Shown: piece by piece, positions 12,101 through 27,100 of the stretch
How the letters are laid out: the number at the start of each line of letters is the position of its first letter
How positions within the stretch are numbered: position 1 is the first letter of the stretch
Origin: Certhia americana
Lineage: Eukaryota > Chordata > Aves > Passeriformes > Certhiidae
Length of the DNA stretch: 64,000 nt
Direction of reading: 5' to 3'
Assembly: GCA_018697195.1 (NCBI GenBank)
Contig: CM031870.1
Span: 7,079,382 to 7,143,381, forward strand
Notes under the pieces: model-generated
The model's input: only the letters and a program-made list of their open reading frames with translations
The model's database searches: none
Told to the model about the DNA's origin: nothing
Made by a program: the position numbers and the translations under genes

Positions 12101-15100
12101 TCCCCTTCTCTTCTAATAACACAGCACCTCCACATTTCTAAAAGTTTTTAATGTTTCCCACGTTTCTTGGGAGACCCCTGCCACTGGAATAAGGCAAGTC
12201 CACAGCTCTGACAACAAGGATTTCAACAGCACCACACTATGCTGCTTCACCCAACAGGTAGTCAAAGGAAAAAGGAAGGAGAAAACCATAAGGGAGGTTT
12301 CAGTGAGGAGGAAAAACCCACTTGCTCCAAGAACAAATGAATATACTTCAAACTTCTTTTTCTATTCCTCCAGGTTAATTTACAATTTTCCCTCATCTTT
12401 TAGATATAACTGAAAATATTGGAGGGAAAATTACATCTCTCTCTAAATGACAGATAGTTAAAAACTGGAAGGGTGTGGAATACTTTGTGAAATACTCATC
12501 AGAAGAAGAAGGTTATGCCAAAACACATCTTCTAATTATTGTTTTCACTCAAATGATTAGGCAACCTATACCAAAGTAACTGAAACTAATAATAGGAACT
12601 AGAGCTCTGTATTTTTCCCCTCCTCCTGTATTAGTTCTTTGAGTACTTAGCTAATAAACCAGTAAATTATGTTTTCACAATTAAATGATGGTGAGATTTC
12701 ACTCTACTCCAAATCCACTTCTAGTGAGAAGTGTTACTGAGTGTTGCAATGCTGTACCTCCACCCCCACACAATTGTTCTGCCTCCCCATTTTGCATTGG
12801 GGTGAGTGACTTTGCAGCCAATGAGCAGAACAGTTCATCTTTTCAAAGAAAGCTAATCCCTGCATCTCCCACTCCAGGAGCCCAGTCTACTCTACATTTC
12901 TAAACAGGAAAGTCAGAATAGTCTGTACTAACCTATGTGCTATGCATACTCACTCAACTTACCGGAACAACTAATAACGTGGAAAAAAAATTACAAAGGA
13001 ATTCCAGGAGGAAGGCATCAGAAGGTCGCATCTTTCCATCTACACTGATCATTTTTGGTACTTCAGGAACAAGGCTCACTGCAGCTTTGAAAAAAGCATC
13101 AGCTACAAAATAAAAATAGAGTTGCTGTTATATCCCTTCAGCTGTGATGGCAGCCATGCCTGTGACCCAATGGTTGCTTTGAATTTGTTTCAAATTGATT
13201 ACAGAAAACGAACATGCTGAACTGCAAAGAAACCCAAATCAGATTTAGCAGTGTCTGATTCTTGAGAAATCTGTTAATTCAAGTGATGCTGCTTCTCCAA
13301 AGGAAGATCCTGCATTGCTCAGTACTTCTGAAATTTTAACTCTTCTCCTTTGCATAACAAGGAGACACCATCATTTCATATGTATTGCATATATAATAAG
13401 AAATTAACACAGGATTCAAAACTGACTTATCAAAGAAATGCTTATTCCAGGAGAATGGGGAATCCAAAGTGGGGGAAAAGGTTCATGCTATCTTATTCAC
13501 CAGTTAATTCACAAAAGGCTGTTAAAGTTCTAAGGAAGTACCAACAACTTCATATTTCTAATTATTTATGATCCCTAAAAAGTAAAATATTAATATAGTA
13601 CCAGAACATGGGGTATTGCTGGTTACCTAGATAAAAGAATTCTTTCAAGAATCACAATACAGGAATTAGGGAAACTATCCACCGTTACAGCCTTGGCAAA
13701 ATAGCTATTAAGAGGTTTTTCATAACTCTTTTTTATGTCCCTAAGCTTACAAAAACATAAATTCCAAACACTAGAACATCTATTCCTTAGTTTATTAATA
13801 TTCACAAATTAAAAGCAACAATATTTTCCCTCTTACACTAGAGGCCCTCCAATATATGCTGAGTTCACAAAAAAAATTCTGACAGCAATACTGTTTTGCA
13901 CTTTCTTGGCAACATTTCAGAATACCCAAGTATCCACCTCCCACTCAAGCTGTTGAGCCATATACTTCAATGCATCCTTCAGAATTAGTATCATATCTTT
14001 TTTTTTACAGGAACAGAGACCCAGGCCATGTAATCAGCTTTTATCAAAGGTAAAAGCAGAATTCTTGGTGAAAACCAAGGAGTGTTACTTGGCTGGAATG
14101 GAGATACTGCTGACAGGCAGGCATGGGCTTTTCCAGGAGCACAGCTTGCTCTGGAAAAATTCATTTGAGACTCCAAGCAAATTTGCTAAATATAGTACCA
14201 ACTGATATCTAATTTAAGCTTATGAGGAATACCAGAGAAACATGTGCTTTGGAAAAACTGTAGTTCTCACTCTTGTTTTGTCAGCACACAAGTGCTTAAG
14301 CCCTTCTGGACTTTTTAGTGTTTAGAACACAGATGCCTTCCATCAAACATTGTCCTTGCTTTTATTCTGCACATTTGTTTTGAGGTGAAAGAATGTTTAT
14401 TTCAAACAACTTATGAGTTTAGACAGCCAACCCAAAGGAAGGTAAGTAATCTTTCTCTGAGCTTTATTTGAGAAAGGAAGGCAGCAGCAGATGTTCATTC
14501 TAGCACAAGTAAATGAATTGCTGTCACTTCCACAGTTGTCTTATCAGAAAAAAAAAAAAAAAAAAAAAAGTGCATGTCCCACATCACCATACAATAAAAA
14601 CATGTGACCAGACAAATGAAAAAATGTGCTTTGGAGAATAGTCTGCATACCAATGTACCCATGTCTGTGCAGAGAATGCTGCTGCCTTCTGAAATTATTT
14701 TATAACAGGATGAGAATGACAAGTGCAGCAACCAGCATCCACGGTGAAAAAGAGCTGCAAAGTACCTCACCCTAATTTACTACCTGCTCTCCCAGCAATC
14801 ACAATCCTTCACATTCTGCTCAAAACTTCTGCCATAGTGCAAACCCAAAATGTCTTATCTTCAATTTGAAAACCTGAAATTTGATTCAATTTACTCTTCT
14901 TGCCTCCCAGCGTTGCTGTGAATGCCAGCTGTCTCCTCATCTGGCTGAGCAGCTTCAGAGCTATGAGCTCCCTTGTTCCTTGGGCTGCTGAGAGCAGTGC
15001 CCCACTCCCCCACAGGTGCCTGGCCACACCACAGACCTGCCCAAACTCCCTAGGCTTCTATCTGTGCCCCCCCCCTATCCATGGCTGCTGTCCCACAGCC

Positions 15101-18100
15101 ACAGGGTCACCCTGCAAACCCCACATGCCACCACTGCCCCAACACAATGGGGACACCGAGGCTCTTGCCCCCCACTTCTAATCCTTGCTTAGAAGAAATC
15201 CTTCCTTTTTCCCCATGCTTCCCCCACTCAATGCAGCAAGGAAAGCCAAAAAAGCAGTACAGCACAAAACAGTGTATTTGACTTTGGTACATCCAGAAGA
15301 ACTGGCAAAGGAGAATATGTTCATTTTGCAGTAAGTCCTGCCAAACTGTGCTAACCATAAAATGGTTTTATGCTGGAACACTAAAAGCACATTTATCCAA
15401 GATATATGTGCTCCATAAGAAGCAAAAATAAATGCATATCAATGCAAAGGTTTTTATTACAGACTGCAGAAAATGGCCTGTCCTCTAAGCATTACCATCC
15501 TGGCAGAGAGGTGTCAGAATATGCATTACATGTTCTGAGTTTGGAGAAAAGGCTCACTAAAAACATTGTCACAGACATGCTGCTTTTTCAAATATGAAAT
15601 GAGCAGCAGTGTTTAATTCTGAATTACATTAATTATGAAGTTATGCAATGATGATTTCTCTGTATCTTTAAAAGTCAATCTTTTAAACTATTACTGCAGA
15701 GATATTTTAAAACAAAACTATATATTGCTTTTCCTGGCTTAAAAAAGATATAAGGAACCAGTTAAAAAGCACTGAAAACCACAACAATCTTATGTGCTTG
15801 ATTAAAAAAACAAAAAGAAGATAAAAGAGGCTTCTTCTGATGAAGAATGCTGTTTTCTTATCTGCCTAAAGTACAATACTGCTTCTTAGGTGAATTACTG
15901 TTAAACTGGATAAGCAGAGAACAGCCTGTGCATTACAACAAATCACCATGATGAAGCCTTCCCCGTCTGCTGTTAATATCTTGTGCAATGCTCCAAATGT
16001 AACATACTTCATGCTTCACTAAATTCATCCTTTCACACAGCAGCTCCTTCATTTTGATTGACCATAATCCTATAAATCTTTCCCCCAAGCATACATGCTG
16101 ACCTTCAGGCTACAAAAACTAACAGTCTTTGATATCCAAGTCAGCACTTCCAGAAATAGCCTCCTACAGAAGAAAAACCAAGTGAAATTCGTGTTGAATG
16201 TTCTGCTATTGACAATATTCACAATGGCACATGTACACATTTAATTATACCTACATACAGCTATATGTACCTCCATATATTTCTATGTATCAATCTCTCT
16301 AAATATAAAAATTCACCTTGCACTGTATTTTCTGTATCTCTGACAGCAAATAAAACTGTACGAATTCAAGGTTTCAGTCAGGCAAAAATAAGGAAGAACA
16401 AAGTCAGAGATGGGAAAACAATTAAACTGCTTAAGTCCACCTTCAAAGAGCAAAAGGGAGCGAGTTTAACATACCTACCCAAAGTATTTTTAGTCACGGG
16501 TACAATTACACCAAGCTTAGTCCACCCAAAGGACAAAATGAGGGACCATGCACATCTTCTGCATTCCACATCACTTTCCTGTCTTACAACACTGTCAAAA
16601 CTAATTTAATACTCTGAAGATTTTGCTTCCACATCCAACATATGTTGGAAACTTAACGAAGCTTGTACTCCAGTGCAAAAAATTATTGGGAAGCAAGCAT
16701 GGAGATTTTGTTACCCTATTTTTTCTGTTAAATAAATGAATCCATTACTGTTTTGACAACCAAGCATTGTAAACATTTGAATCTCCTTACATTGGTGAGG
16801 TCACTGTGAGAGTTTTGCTACATTGTTGAAATGTGGATTTCACTTGAACTACTGCAAATTGTTCTCCATCTTAAAGATCTCTACACATCACTTCCAACCC
16901 AGAAACAACCAAGAATTCTTTGAAGGAAGAAACTTGAAATTAGAAAATGAATACACTGCTGCTTGGTGTGCTGGAATGTGTTATGTTAATTCATACTATT
17001 TCATCCTATGAATTAGCTGCAGATAAAAAGGTAATTAAGTGGATGAAGCTTGGTAGAGCCAGTTTTAGGCATAGCTAGATTAAAGATTTTTACAAGGCAT
17101 TAGTACTTAGAGACAAAGGCATACAGAGGCATAAGTGGAAGATTCGTATTCGGCCATCAGACAATATCAGCAAGGACACTGGACAAAAGAGATTTGATTC
17201 TTAAGGTGTAATCAGTGAATGCAACACATACCCCACCCCACTGCCCCCCCCCCCACCCAGGAAAAAAAAAACCAAAAAAACCAAAACCAACCACGAATTA
17301 CAGCCTGCCTCTTTAAATTATATGTAATCCCTAAAGACTGTGAGATACCACATCAGCAGCAGTCTCTAAAGAAAGCTCCACCAGTAATACTGAAAATTTT
17401 GAAACAATACATGCTGCAGTTAAATATTATCATATCTATTGTTATTGTGAGGAAAAAAAATTCAAATCCGCAGACATACAAAAAAATATGATACAAAGAA
17501 AGTCTATATTTTTTTGCAGAGAGAAATCATTCCTCACAAGTCTCTCAAGTCTTCCAAAGAACGAGCGAGTTTGTGTTTAAAAGGAATTCCGTTAGTGAAT
17601 ACTTAGACTTTTAAAAAAACTTTTAATATTTGCCCTTACAGGAATGGCTCTTTAAACAACTAAGGTGAAAGAAAATAAAGGTCCTCATGAGGGTACATAA
17701 CTTAATAAAGAATAGGGTGGATGGGGAAAGGAGAGTGAATAAAAATTTTTCACACTGGAACAAAGTAACTACTGCATTCCTTAAGGCTTTGCAGAGACAT
17801 GTCCTTAGGATGAGCTGGGAGGTGACAAGGTTTGCAGACTGGTCTGGAACATGACTGCAAAGCAATGCAGATGGATCTCATGATTCTGAGCAATAAAGCA
17901 GCAGATAAACTCTAATATTAGTATAGCATGTGGGGAAAGAAACTGCCCTTGCTATAACTGTAGAAAGAGAAGCTCTAAATAGGCTATTTACACTCACGAA
18001 GGATTTTGGAGTCATTATAGATGGTTTCCTGAAAACTACATCCTAAATAGCTGTTGAAAAGGCAAGGCAATTATAAGAATCACTAGGAGAGTAATGGAAA

Positions 18101-21100
18101 ACTGAGGTGTCATTGTATCATTTATATTGCTGTTGGGCATTTCTACCTGGAATAATGTAATCTACTCCTAATCTTCCCATTTCCAAAAGCACAAAATGAT
18201 AAAAAAGGTGCTAGGACATGGAACTGTTACTAGAAAAGTCAATCCTGACAACAAATTCTTCAGGAACTTACCGACTACATTATCTCATAGACAGCAAGAA
18301 TAAAATGAATCAAGAATGACTGAATTCTGCTCCAGCAGATCAGCTGCATGTTCTGAGCCACACACCTAACAGTTAACATAATGAATCCATAAACATCAGA
18401 CCTTGAAGCAGCAGGTAACTGTGGAACTCACTATCACATGAAGTTACAAAGGCCAAAAAATAAAAATTGATTAAAAATATTGAATTCCTAAGGACTGATC
18501 CATCTGTTTTATTAAATACCATGGTCTGGTCCATATACAAGCTTCGTTGTATATGTACTAAATCACCAGCACCTGAAAGCCAAGAAGCATCATTCCACAT
18601 TATTGTTTCCTCAGTAGATGCTACAAGACACTTTCAAAAACAGGTCATGGGCTAGACAAACTTGAAGAACTGACAAACTGATATAAAGTACTAGTCTGAA
18701 AAGCTTACAGAGATGTCACCTCACATCATATGGAAAAGTGATTGGCTGGGATAAAGAGAGAAATAAGAAAAAGCTCAGGGAACAAGAGAAGTCTCTGGCT
18801 GTGGAAGTCCCAGGTAACAGAAGAGGTCACAGTTCTGTCCAAATGAAGCAACATAGCATTTCTAGTAAGGAAAACCATATGACATAACTTTTTTTCCCAA
18901 AGCTCTTTTAGTGCCTTCAAGGAGAGAAGTATTTAAAAAGATAACATAGTCACCATATACCATTCTCTCCAGAGAAACATGAGCCAAGAAGTCCTAGTAC
19001 CTGTAATTAGGAAAATCTCTTCATGTTCCTATTTCTCTAAATTCTTTACCCCAAATTCTTTCTATTTATATTCTTCAGATCTATAAAGTTTTCAGGAGAC
19101 TAAGAAGAAATTGTCATCTAACGGTGATTAACTGAGAAAATACTCTAAACCATTATTAGACTATGATTTAAAATTACTTACTAGATATTTCATACCATAC
19201 CTTCTCCAGAGTGTGACTGAAGCCTTTAGAGAATACTCATGGAAAAGTAACATTTTCTGCAGTAGAAATTATCTATTTCTATCTATTTGCAATCTACTAG
19301 GTGTGACTAAGTTTTAGCCACAACTGGAAAACAAAACAAATACCTAGCAGAGCATTAAGGACTGTATGCTTCAGAATTAAAATCTACATTAGCTAAGCAA
19401 AAATGTCTGCAGCAGTTGATCTGAGGGACAGGCTCTCCATTTTTATGAAGTTTAATGTTTGACAATATACTAGAGAAATTAGACAAAATCAGCTGAATTA
19501 CCTTATTCACTCAGCATATTATTTCTCAAGTGAGGCAAAGATGTCACAGCCTTTGAAACAAAAATGCTGTTTAACACACATTACCAGAAAATTATGTCAT
19601 CGCTACCCACCTGCTGAATGCTGTGACCAAACATTAAAAACTCATGCTGTCTCTTTTTTGACAGACAAAAGTAGCATTTCCACAGGGAGGAAATGTATGC
19701 AATGAAAATCATACCTATATATCTCAGAAGTTCAGAAGAGTGACACAATGAAGCATGCATTTAATATCAATGTAGTCCAAGCACCCCCATGACAGAAAGC
19801 ATGACCAATGAGAATTTATTACTCTCTCCTGGCAGCATGCAGTGCTCAGTGAAGAAAAATGAAAAGCTTATCTCTGCAAAATCTAGCATCTTCCTTTCAA
19901 AGGAAGGACTCTTAATAGGCTCTCCAGAGGTACAAACTATGCATCCAGGGCAAATTCACCTGTAACATTTTAAACATAATTACAGATTCATTTAATTTAA
20001 AAGCAGGTCTTGGGATCTGGAGACAAAAGAGACAACAGTTATTTTTAATTTTGAACATTCCCAGACAGGCATCCATAAGTGTATTAATGCTGGAGTTCCA
20101 TGAGCCTATAAATTCATAGTTCTGGCCCAACTTCATTGTCTCAAAGAAAATCTATTCCACAAAAAATTACAATTTTCTAATGCTGAAGTATTTGGATGAG
20201 TTCAATACTTGATCTGATTAACAGTGTGGCAAATCCTAGCAAGCAAGGCTGGGATAGAGGACATGGGATCAGTGAGACACAAGGACTGATGGTTACTACT
20301 GCTACCCCTTGAAACTGGGAATGAGGCAAAACCCAAACTTTTCTAGCTATAAGCAGATTACCTGTGGCTCTCCAATTCCTGATAATTTATCAGTGCAATC
20401 CTCAGATTCATAAATTCATTTACTGTTATGATGTTCACATCCCCCTTTCTCAAGATAGATACACTGGCAATTTAGAGAAATCTTCCTATTGCCAACAGAA
20501 GTTGTGGAACTCAATTTTGTTATGTGTTTAAGTGAAAAGCCAGCTCACTGAAACAACTGGACTCCCCAAAGGAACTTAAAATTGAGAAAAATCCAAGACT
20601 TCACCTTGTTACAAACCCCAGCTGGAATCTTCAAGAAGGAAGTGCAAGCACAAAACTCAAGCATGCACCACTGCTGACTGAGCTATTGGATCAGGTACAT
20701 TACCTTTCAGCTTTATTTCTCTTCACAATTTTTAACCAATTAAGCTAATTCAAATCAGCATGAAATAAAGGTTACAGACAAGGCACAGTTTCCCTTCCTG
20801 GCCTAAGGCTATCATTAATGGCACACTCCTAAATCTTCACTTCATGCTGCATTGGTTTTAGTAGATCAGTGTCTAATTGGCACCAGTTAACTCAGTTAAC
20901 TGATTGGAGTGAAATTCGCTGATAGGAATTAATCAGTACTTCTTACTTCTTACTCATTCAGCTGAGATTCGGATTAAACTGTGTGAAAAGTAACTTTCAA
21001 GGACACATTATGTGACTCCAGTGTATGAACATATCAGAAGACAGTTCACAAAAAATGCCCCAAGACAGTGCCTGTTAACATACACTACATTACTCATGCA

Positions 21101-24100
21101 AGTGACATGTCTCTGAGTACAAATTATACCCAAAATAGCTTTGCTAGCTATTTTTGGGAGCAAAAAAGTGAATAACTATAAAATCTTGGTAAATGAAGTG
21201 AGTTACTGAACATCAGTTTGGCTCTTGCTTCATTTTAACAAAAGCAGAAGTGGACCAAATGCTCCTCTCTCTAGCTTGTGGGTCTAAAACTCAGGAGAGT
21301 GTGGTTAATAAACACGTATTTTAGAGACTGAGTTCAAAATACTTTGCATATATCTGCTACCTGAAAAGATTTCAGGATGGGGATCCTAATTAATTTGTAA
21401 ACCCTCACACTGAAAAATCTGGACAATTGCTGGCACCAGGAGCCTCATTCAGAGAAGAATTGAATTACAAAAAATAGTGGAAAAGCAGTTTATAAGCTGA
21501 AAGATATTAAATCATAGAGTGGGTTAGGGATCAGGGAATAATTCTCAAAGACCAAATATTACAGAAAAACTGCTTTGGATTTGCTTCCACTAAGAGAAAC
21601 TGCAACACAGCAACAATAACAAAAATTGACAGGATAAGGCAAGCTAGTCAATTAAATAAAACGCTATAGGGAGAAAAAGTGAGTCTATTTTATGTAAACT
21701 CTGAAAGAAACTGCACAATGCTAATTAAACAACAACAGACTTTGCAGATCTTTTATTTGCACGACAAACTTGGACACAACAGTCAGCTTTACTCTAAATC
21801 CCTCTGCTTTGTGGTATGGGCAACATCGCATTCAAAACAAAGAAATATAACAGTCACTGTGCACTAAAAAGTCTTAATCAGCATCCTAAATCAGCTTGTT
21901 TGTGCAGCTGGAACTCGCTGGTAAATGCAAACCTTGGAAAACAAGCTCTCGTGAAGAAGCACAGAACTAACACAAAGAATTAATAGTCACAACAAAAGAT
22001 GTTGCAAAGTAATCCTATTTATTACTCTCACAGCTCCACTGGAAATATGGAAAGGAAAAGAATCTACTATTGGAGAGCAGACATTTAAAGTCAGGACTAA
22101 AACTGCAAAACAAAGTAGAATGATATCCCTTTAAAAAGGAAAAGAAAAATACTGCAAGCAGTTAAAATTATATGAAGACTTTTGGATAAACAACTGACTT
22201 CCATTTGTAACATGAACAAGATCATATTAAATGGGGATACAGACAATGTGCATTCTGATGTCAGGATAGCTTCCATTTTTGTCCCCAAATCACTTTTTGT
22301 CAGAATCTCCTATTACTTAACACTGAACTATAAGGATGGCTGAAAATGTGCTCAGGCTCATTTCAATCAATAATTCAGATCCAAAAAAAGAAAATATATT
22401 TTTCAGTCTTCATAGGATCTAATATTATGCTATTGTTTGACTCTGATATACTGGTACATTTCTTTGGATAAGCATTTATCATGCAGGTGCTTTGATAGCA
22501 AGTTTCTGCTGTCACTGACCTAACCTGGAATTCTTTTCCAGCTCATTGGTGAATTTTGTCAGGCTGTGAACTACTACACAGATGCATTCATTTCTTTTTT
22601 CAGTTACAATAAAGCACATCATTTGTGATTAGAGTGCTTGCATAATTATGCAGGAGAAGAACTTTCCACGATTCCTAAGTAATTTAGGACAACCTACCTC
22701 ATGCCAGGACTATGTCAACTAGTCAACTATAGTCAGCTGTCATGGCTATTGAGATGAAGAGCTGTTTTAATATGACAAGGTTTTGCTTTAACAGTGTTTG
22801 AAACAGAGCTGTATTTTAATTGCATCATAAATATACATATGATTTAGGATATCAACCAAGTCATTATTCACAGTTAGAAATATTTTTGAAATAAGAGAAC
22901 CTTTAAGTAGACAAATTCATGCCTTACCTTGTGAAAGGCACTGATTTGCCAGAGCAACCTGTCCAGAGTGTAGATACAGATTAAGACGTGTGAAGATACT
23001 GCTCAGAGATGGAATTGTAATGAAGCAGAAGGCAACACAAGCCTAAAGTAAATTTGAAAAAAATGAATAAAATTCCAATCTCAGAGTTTTAACAATCTTT
23101 ACTGATTTAATACACAATTAAGAATCAAAATCTGTAAATATGTTTTGGGAAAGATTTTCAATACAAAGCAAGTATTATGTGAAGCTCAAAGTCATCAATT
23201 TTAAATATCTAATGAGTATTTCAATAATTAAATTTTTTTTTTAATTGTTACTAATATTATACAAGCTCAAAAATTACTCTCTGTGACTGTAGCTCAAAGA
23301 GTTCCTCTCTCTTCAGGTAACCACGTTGCAGCTCAAGAGCAAAAGCTAACTAGAAAAGCAGATTAGTGTCCTGAGGCAGAACCATCTGCCAAAGTGGTCA
23401 GAGTCAGTGTCCTGTGTGTACTGGGAGGAAGCAGTTGTAGCCCAGATGCTGCAGCTGCAGACCTATGGGCACAACTCAAAGCCCTGGATGGAGCAAGGAG
23501 CCCCCAGGCAGAGAGAAACTGCCCAGTGTCAGCCCAGCCACCCTCTGCCCAGGACACCACACAGGTGTCATGAATTGAAGCTGCACACACAAAAAGCTGC
23601 CCACATGCAGATGGACATATCTTGGTTGCCACATTTCAGGTTAGAAGAAGGGAACACAAGCAACCTGGATATCCTGTGATGGCCTGTGCACAGTTCAAAA
23701 CATATTTGACCATTTCTATATAGACTCAGAGGCACTAAAGCTGAAAGGAGCACCTTATTTGAAATTGAAATCCTGATTTCAGCATATCAGCATTGATATT
23801 ATGAGACAGAAGTTTGAATATATTTTATACCCCATCTCCCATTCTGTCTGTGACTGAGTTACATAGAAATTTGGTATTTAATTTCAAATATAATTTGAAA
23901 AGCTGAGCTTCCCAAAATTCACAAAAACACCTCTCTGGTCAACCTTCCTTTGGAGATGGAATCAATCTTGCTGCTCTTTTTCAACAAAAGGCTGCTGTTA
24001 GATGGTTTGGGTCTTTTTTTTTTCTTAAAAAGCAACATTTGACTTTAAAGAGGAAAGACTGCTCATAGCAAGAAAAAATAGGACTACAAACAGTGTCAAA

Positions 24101-27100
24101 AAATACTAACATACTGGTTTTGCAAAAATTATAAACTTAGGTGGCAGCAGACAGTATTATCTGCAAAGAAAGCAGGCTCAGAGTTTATTAGTCAGACCTA
24201 CCCTGACAAAGGCAGCAGTCTTTCTGGAATGATTTCCTTTCATCACCCTTCTGGTTTCCATTGCTAGTTGGTTCACAGACTACACACACAAAGCAAAAGC
24301 AAACCATTAAGAAAAATGCACAGTCTCAGTGGCAAATACCAACCTGCATGTTTTACTGCATGCATTTAGAGAATACCAGTGTCCAAAGGAACCCTGATAC
24401 AGTGTGTCCTCACTGTACTAGTTACTTTTTACTAGGAGAATTTTAGTGACTGTTCCTTAAAGCAAATATGACTCAATTAGTGAAAACAGACTTGTTTTAT
24501 TCAAGCCTTTAGCTTATCCTTTCCTTCCCAGCTACAGTGCTTTCACCTCCTTGCTAGCATAACAATCACAATTCTAGCTAACACAGACTAAAAAAAACAT
24601 AAACCAAAATAACAAAAAGATTTAAGAAAAAATACAATGTTGCAAAGGAATCAGATGCAGCTAATGCTCACCTGTGACTCAATACAGAAAAGAGATTAAC
24701 CTTCCCAATCACAGCAGGACTCTGCCTGGATCTGCAGCCAGACACAGTCTAATCTTTCCTAGATGGAGGGAGGATTATAGAAGAGGCAACCGAAATTCTG
24801 AATGCACAAAAGTGCTGTTTATTTTATTATACATGACATCTCTTGCAAGACAGCCTATTTCCTTTGTTGGAATGATACCATGCACGCCTGCAAGCAAGAA
24901 CTTCAGAGTGTTGAGGGGGATAAAACCACAGATGAGATCAAAGTTCACTTTACAAACACCTGATTAAAATACTTCAGACTTATTTTGCCATAGACCAATA
25001 ATCTGAGCAGCGAATGGGAGAACTGCAAATATATCCCCATTTATTAAGGAAATGTAGATATACTGTGGCTTACATGAATCAGCTGGACTAGAACAGGTTC
25101 CAGATTGCAAAACATTGACCTGGCTTCAACATAGAAACTCAGCTGTTGTTCAAAGTCACGGCCAAATGAAACCTATAGAAGAGAAAAGGACCCTACACTT
25201 TACCACTGTAGGCCTCAAATATATGTAGAACTACATGCAGATAAACCACAGATATTCAAAAGTCAAAATCCCCATATATTGCTAAGGAGAAAACTCAGCA
25301 GTAACAAATAGCAGTGAGAGAATCTCTGTTCTTTTAATGGTCTGCAATATTTGAGCTTCAAGGAAACATGAAAGTTTTACTGGTTTAGTTTTGGGAGTTT
25401 TTTTGTCCATACTCAACATGATGGCCTAGTTTACAGATCAAGCATTCTTGAAGAAAACAAAATTTAAATCCTAGGTTTGTGAAGTGTTTTCAAAACTAGC
25501 AGAACTCTTGATTCTTTATGGGAGAGACAAAGGCTTGGTTTTGATCATGCTTAGAAAGCAAGACAAAAAACACAAGAAAAACAGAAATAGATCTATAAAC
25601 TTGTATTCAGATTCCTCTAATTTCTAGTTGATAAAGGGCCTCCAACAGAAAATAGCATTTTTCCTAATTAGATAAACCAGTAACAAAAGCAGGTTTTCCT
25701 GGAGTTTGGTTAATAAAATACATGCTTATGTAGTATGGCAAAAGCCTGTAACCTTGCATTCTGGCAGGAAAGAAGTCAAAAAACAACCTTTGTGTGAGAA
25801 CAACCCTCTTCCAACCCTGTAGATTTTAAAAAACCCAAGTGCTGTCAGCTGGAGTGTCTCGGCTGTCAATTAAAAGCAGAGCATGAGGAACAGTCTCCAG
25901 GCAGTCTACATTTATGTATTCCATTGCAATTTTTTTTTTAATAGAAGTAAAGGTTGCATTATTTATTATTTCTCAAGTCACATGCAGAAGAATTTTTTAC
26001 AAAATTAGAATAAAATTTACATTTAACCCATACAGTGAATGATCAAAGAAACTGCACCAGAAAACAAAGGATTTCTTCTCACATTACAGACAACTGTCTT
26101 TGCTTTTCCTCTATTCATACAACTGCTGATTCTTGAGTCCTACTCTCAAGAATACTTCCCCAAAAATATAAATTTTTCCACCAAAAAGGTTGACTATAAG
26201 GATGACTGTAACAATTTGATTTTTCCTCGACATCTTAATGTGTGCTGGTTTAAATCCATAACTAGTCATTTTGCTGCTATGCAATGTTTTTCCCCTAAAC
26301 CAGGACTGTTAAGACACATCAAATTTTGTTCAATGCAAGAAATTCTCCTAAAGGAAATTATACTATATTATACTGCGTGTAAAGCTTAATAAAGCAAAAA
26401 TATATTAGAGCATTAATTAGCAAATTAATACAGCTGAAGAAAAAGCAACCATCTAGAGTAAATCTACAGAACTGCAACAAAGAACAAAGAGGACAAGTAG
26501 ACACAGAGCCTGTCAGCTCTATGTGAAAGAAAAAAATGGGCATTGAGAGTATGTGGTTCAAGAATACAAAAAAGCCTGACATCCTGGCATCTCAAAACCA
26601 ACAGAGATCAACAAAAGATTTATTGGAATAAGAGTGAGGGACAGGTTGAAAACTAATTTCAAGACAAAGCACCTGAGTTTCTCCTGGGACTACTAATTTA
26701 ATGATATAAATTATCTTATTTCTAAATTAAGATAAACAGAGATAGAATAACAAAAAGGTTATACTTATTTTGTATTTTGAAAGCTGGTATTGGTTCCATT
26801 TAGAGCTAAGTAGTGGAACTTCCTTCACATAAATTAGTGCCCTCTCTGATGTTAACTTTTAAATACATGCTCTGTTTTACAAGAGATTTACAAAAAAAGC
26901 AGAAAATAACAATTAAACAAACAACATATGTACTTCAAGCTTTCATCTTGCAGCATGTCAGTTTCAGCACTGTATGATATTTCTTTGAACACAGACACAT
27001 TTATTTCACTGAAATGCACTGCCTAGGGTATTCAGTGGTCTTAAGCAAGTCAGAGACTAGGCTCTAATTCAGCCACACAGGCACCTGTTCCTCATGGGGA

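Larger units (their letters stand above)
6144..12962 (-). other. VPS35L: VPS35L introns 30, 29, 28 and 27 (6144-6699, 6847-9208, 9328-11110, 11277-12962)
   Basis: AT-rich intron sequence. Flanking exon phases agree, so no coding exon is missing. Short open frames here (for example 8042-8362) have no recognisable product. I see no clear repeat or RNA gene. Confidence 0.6.
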
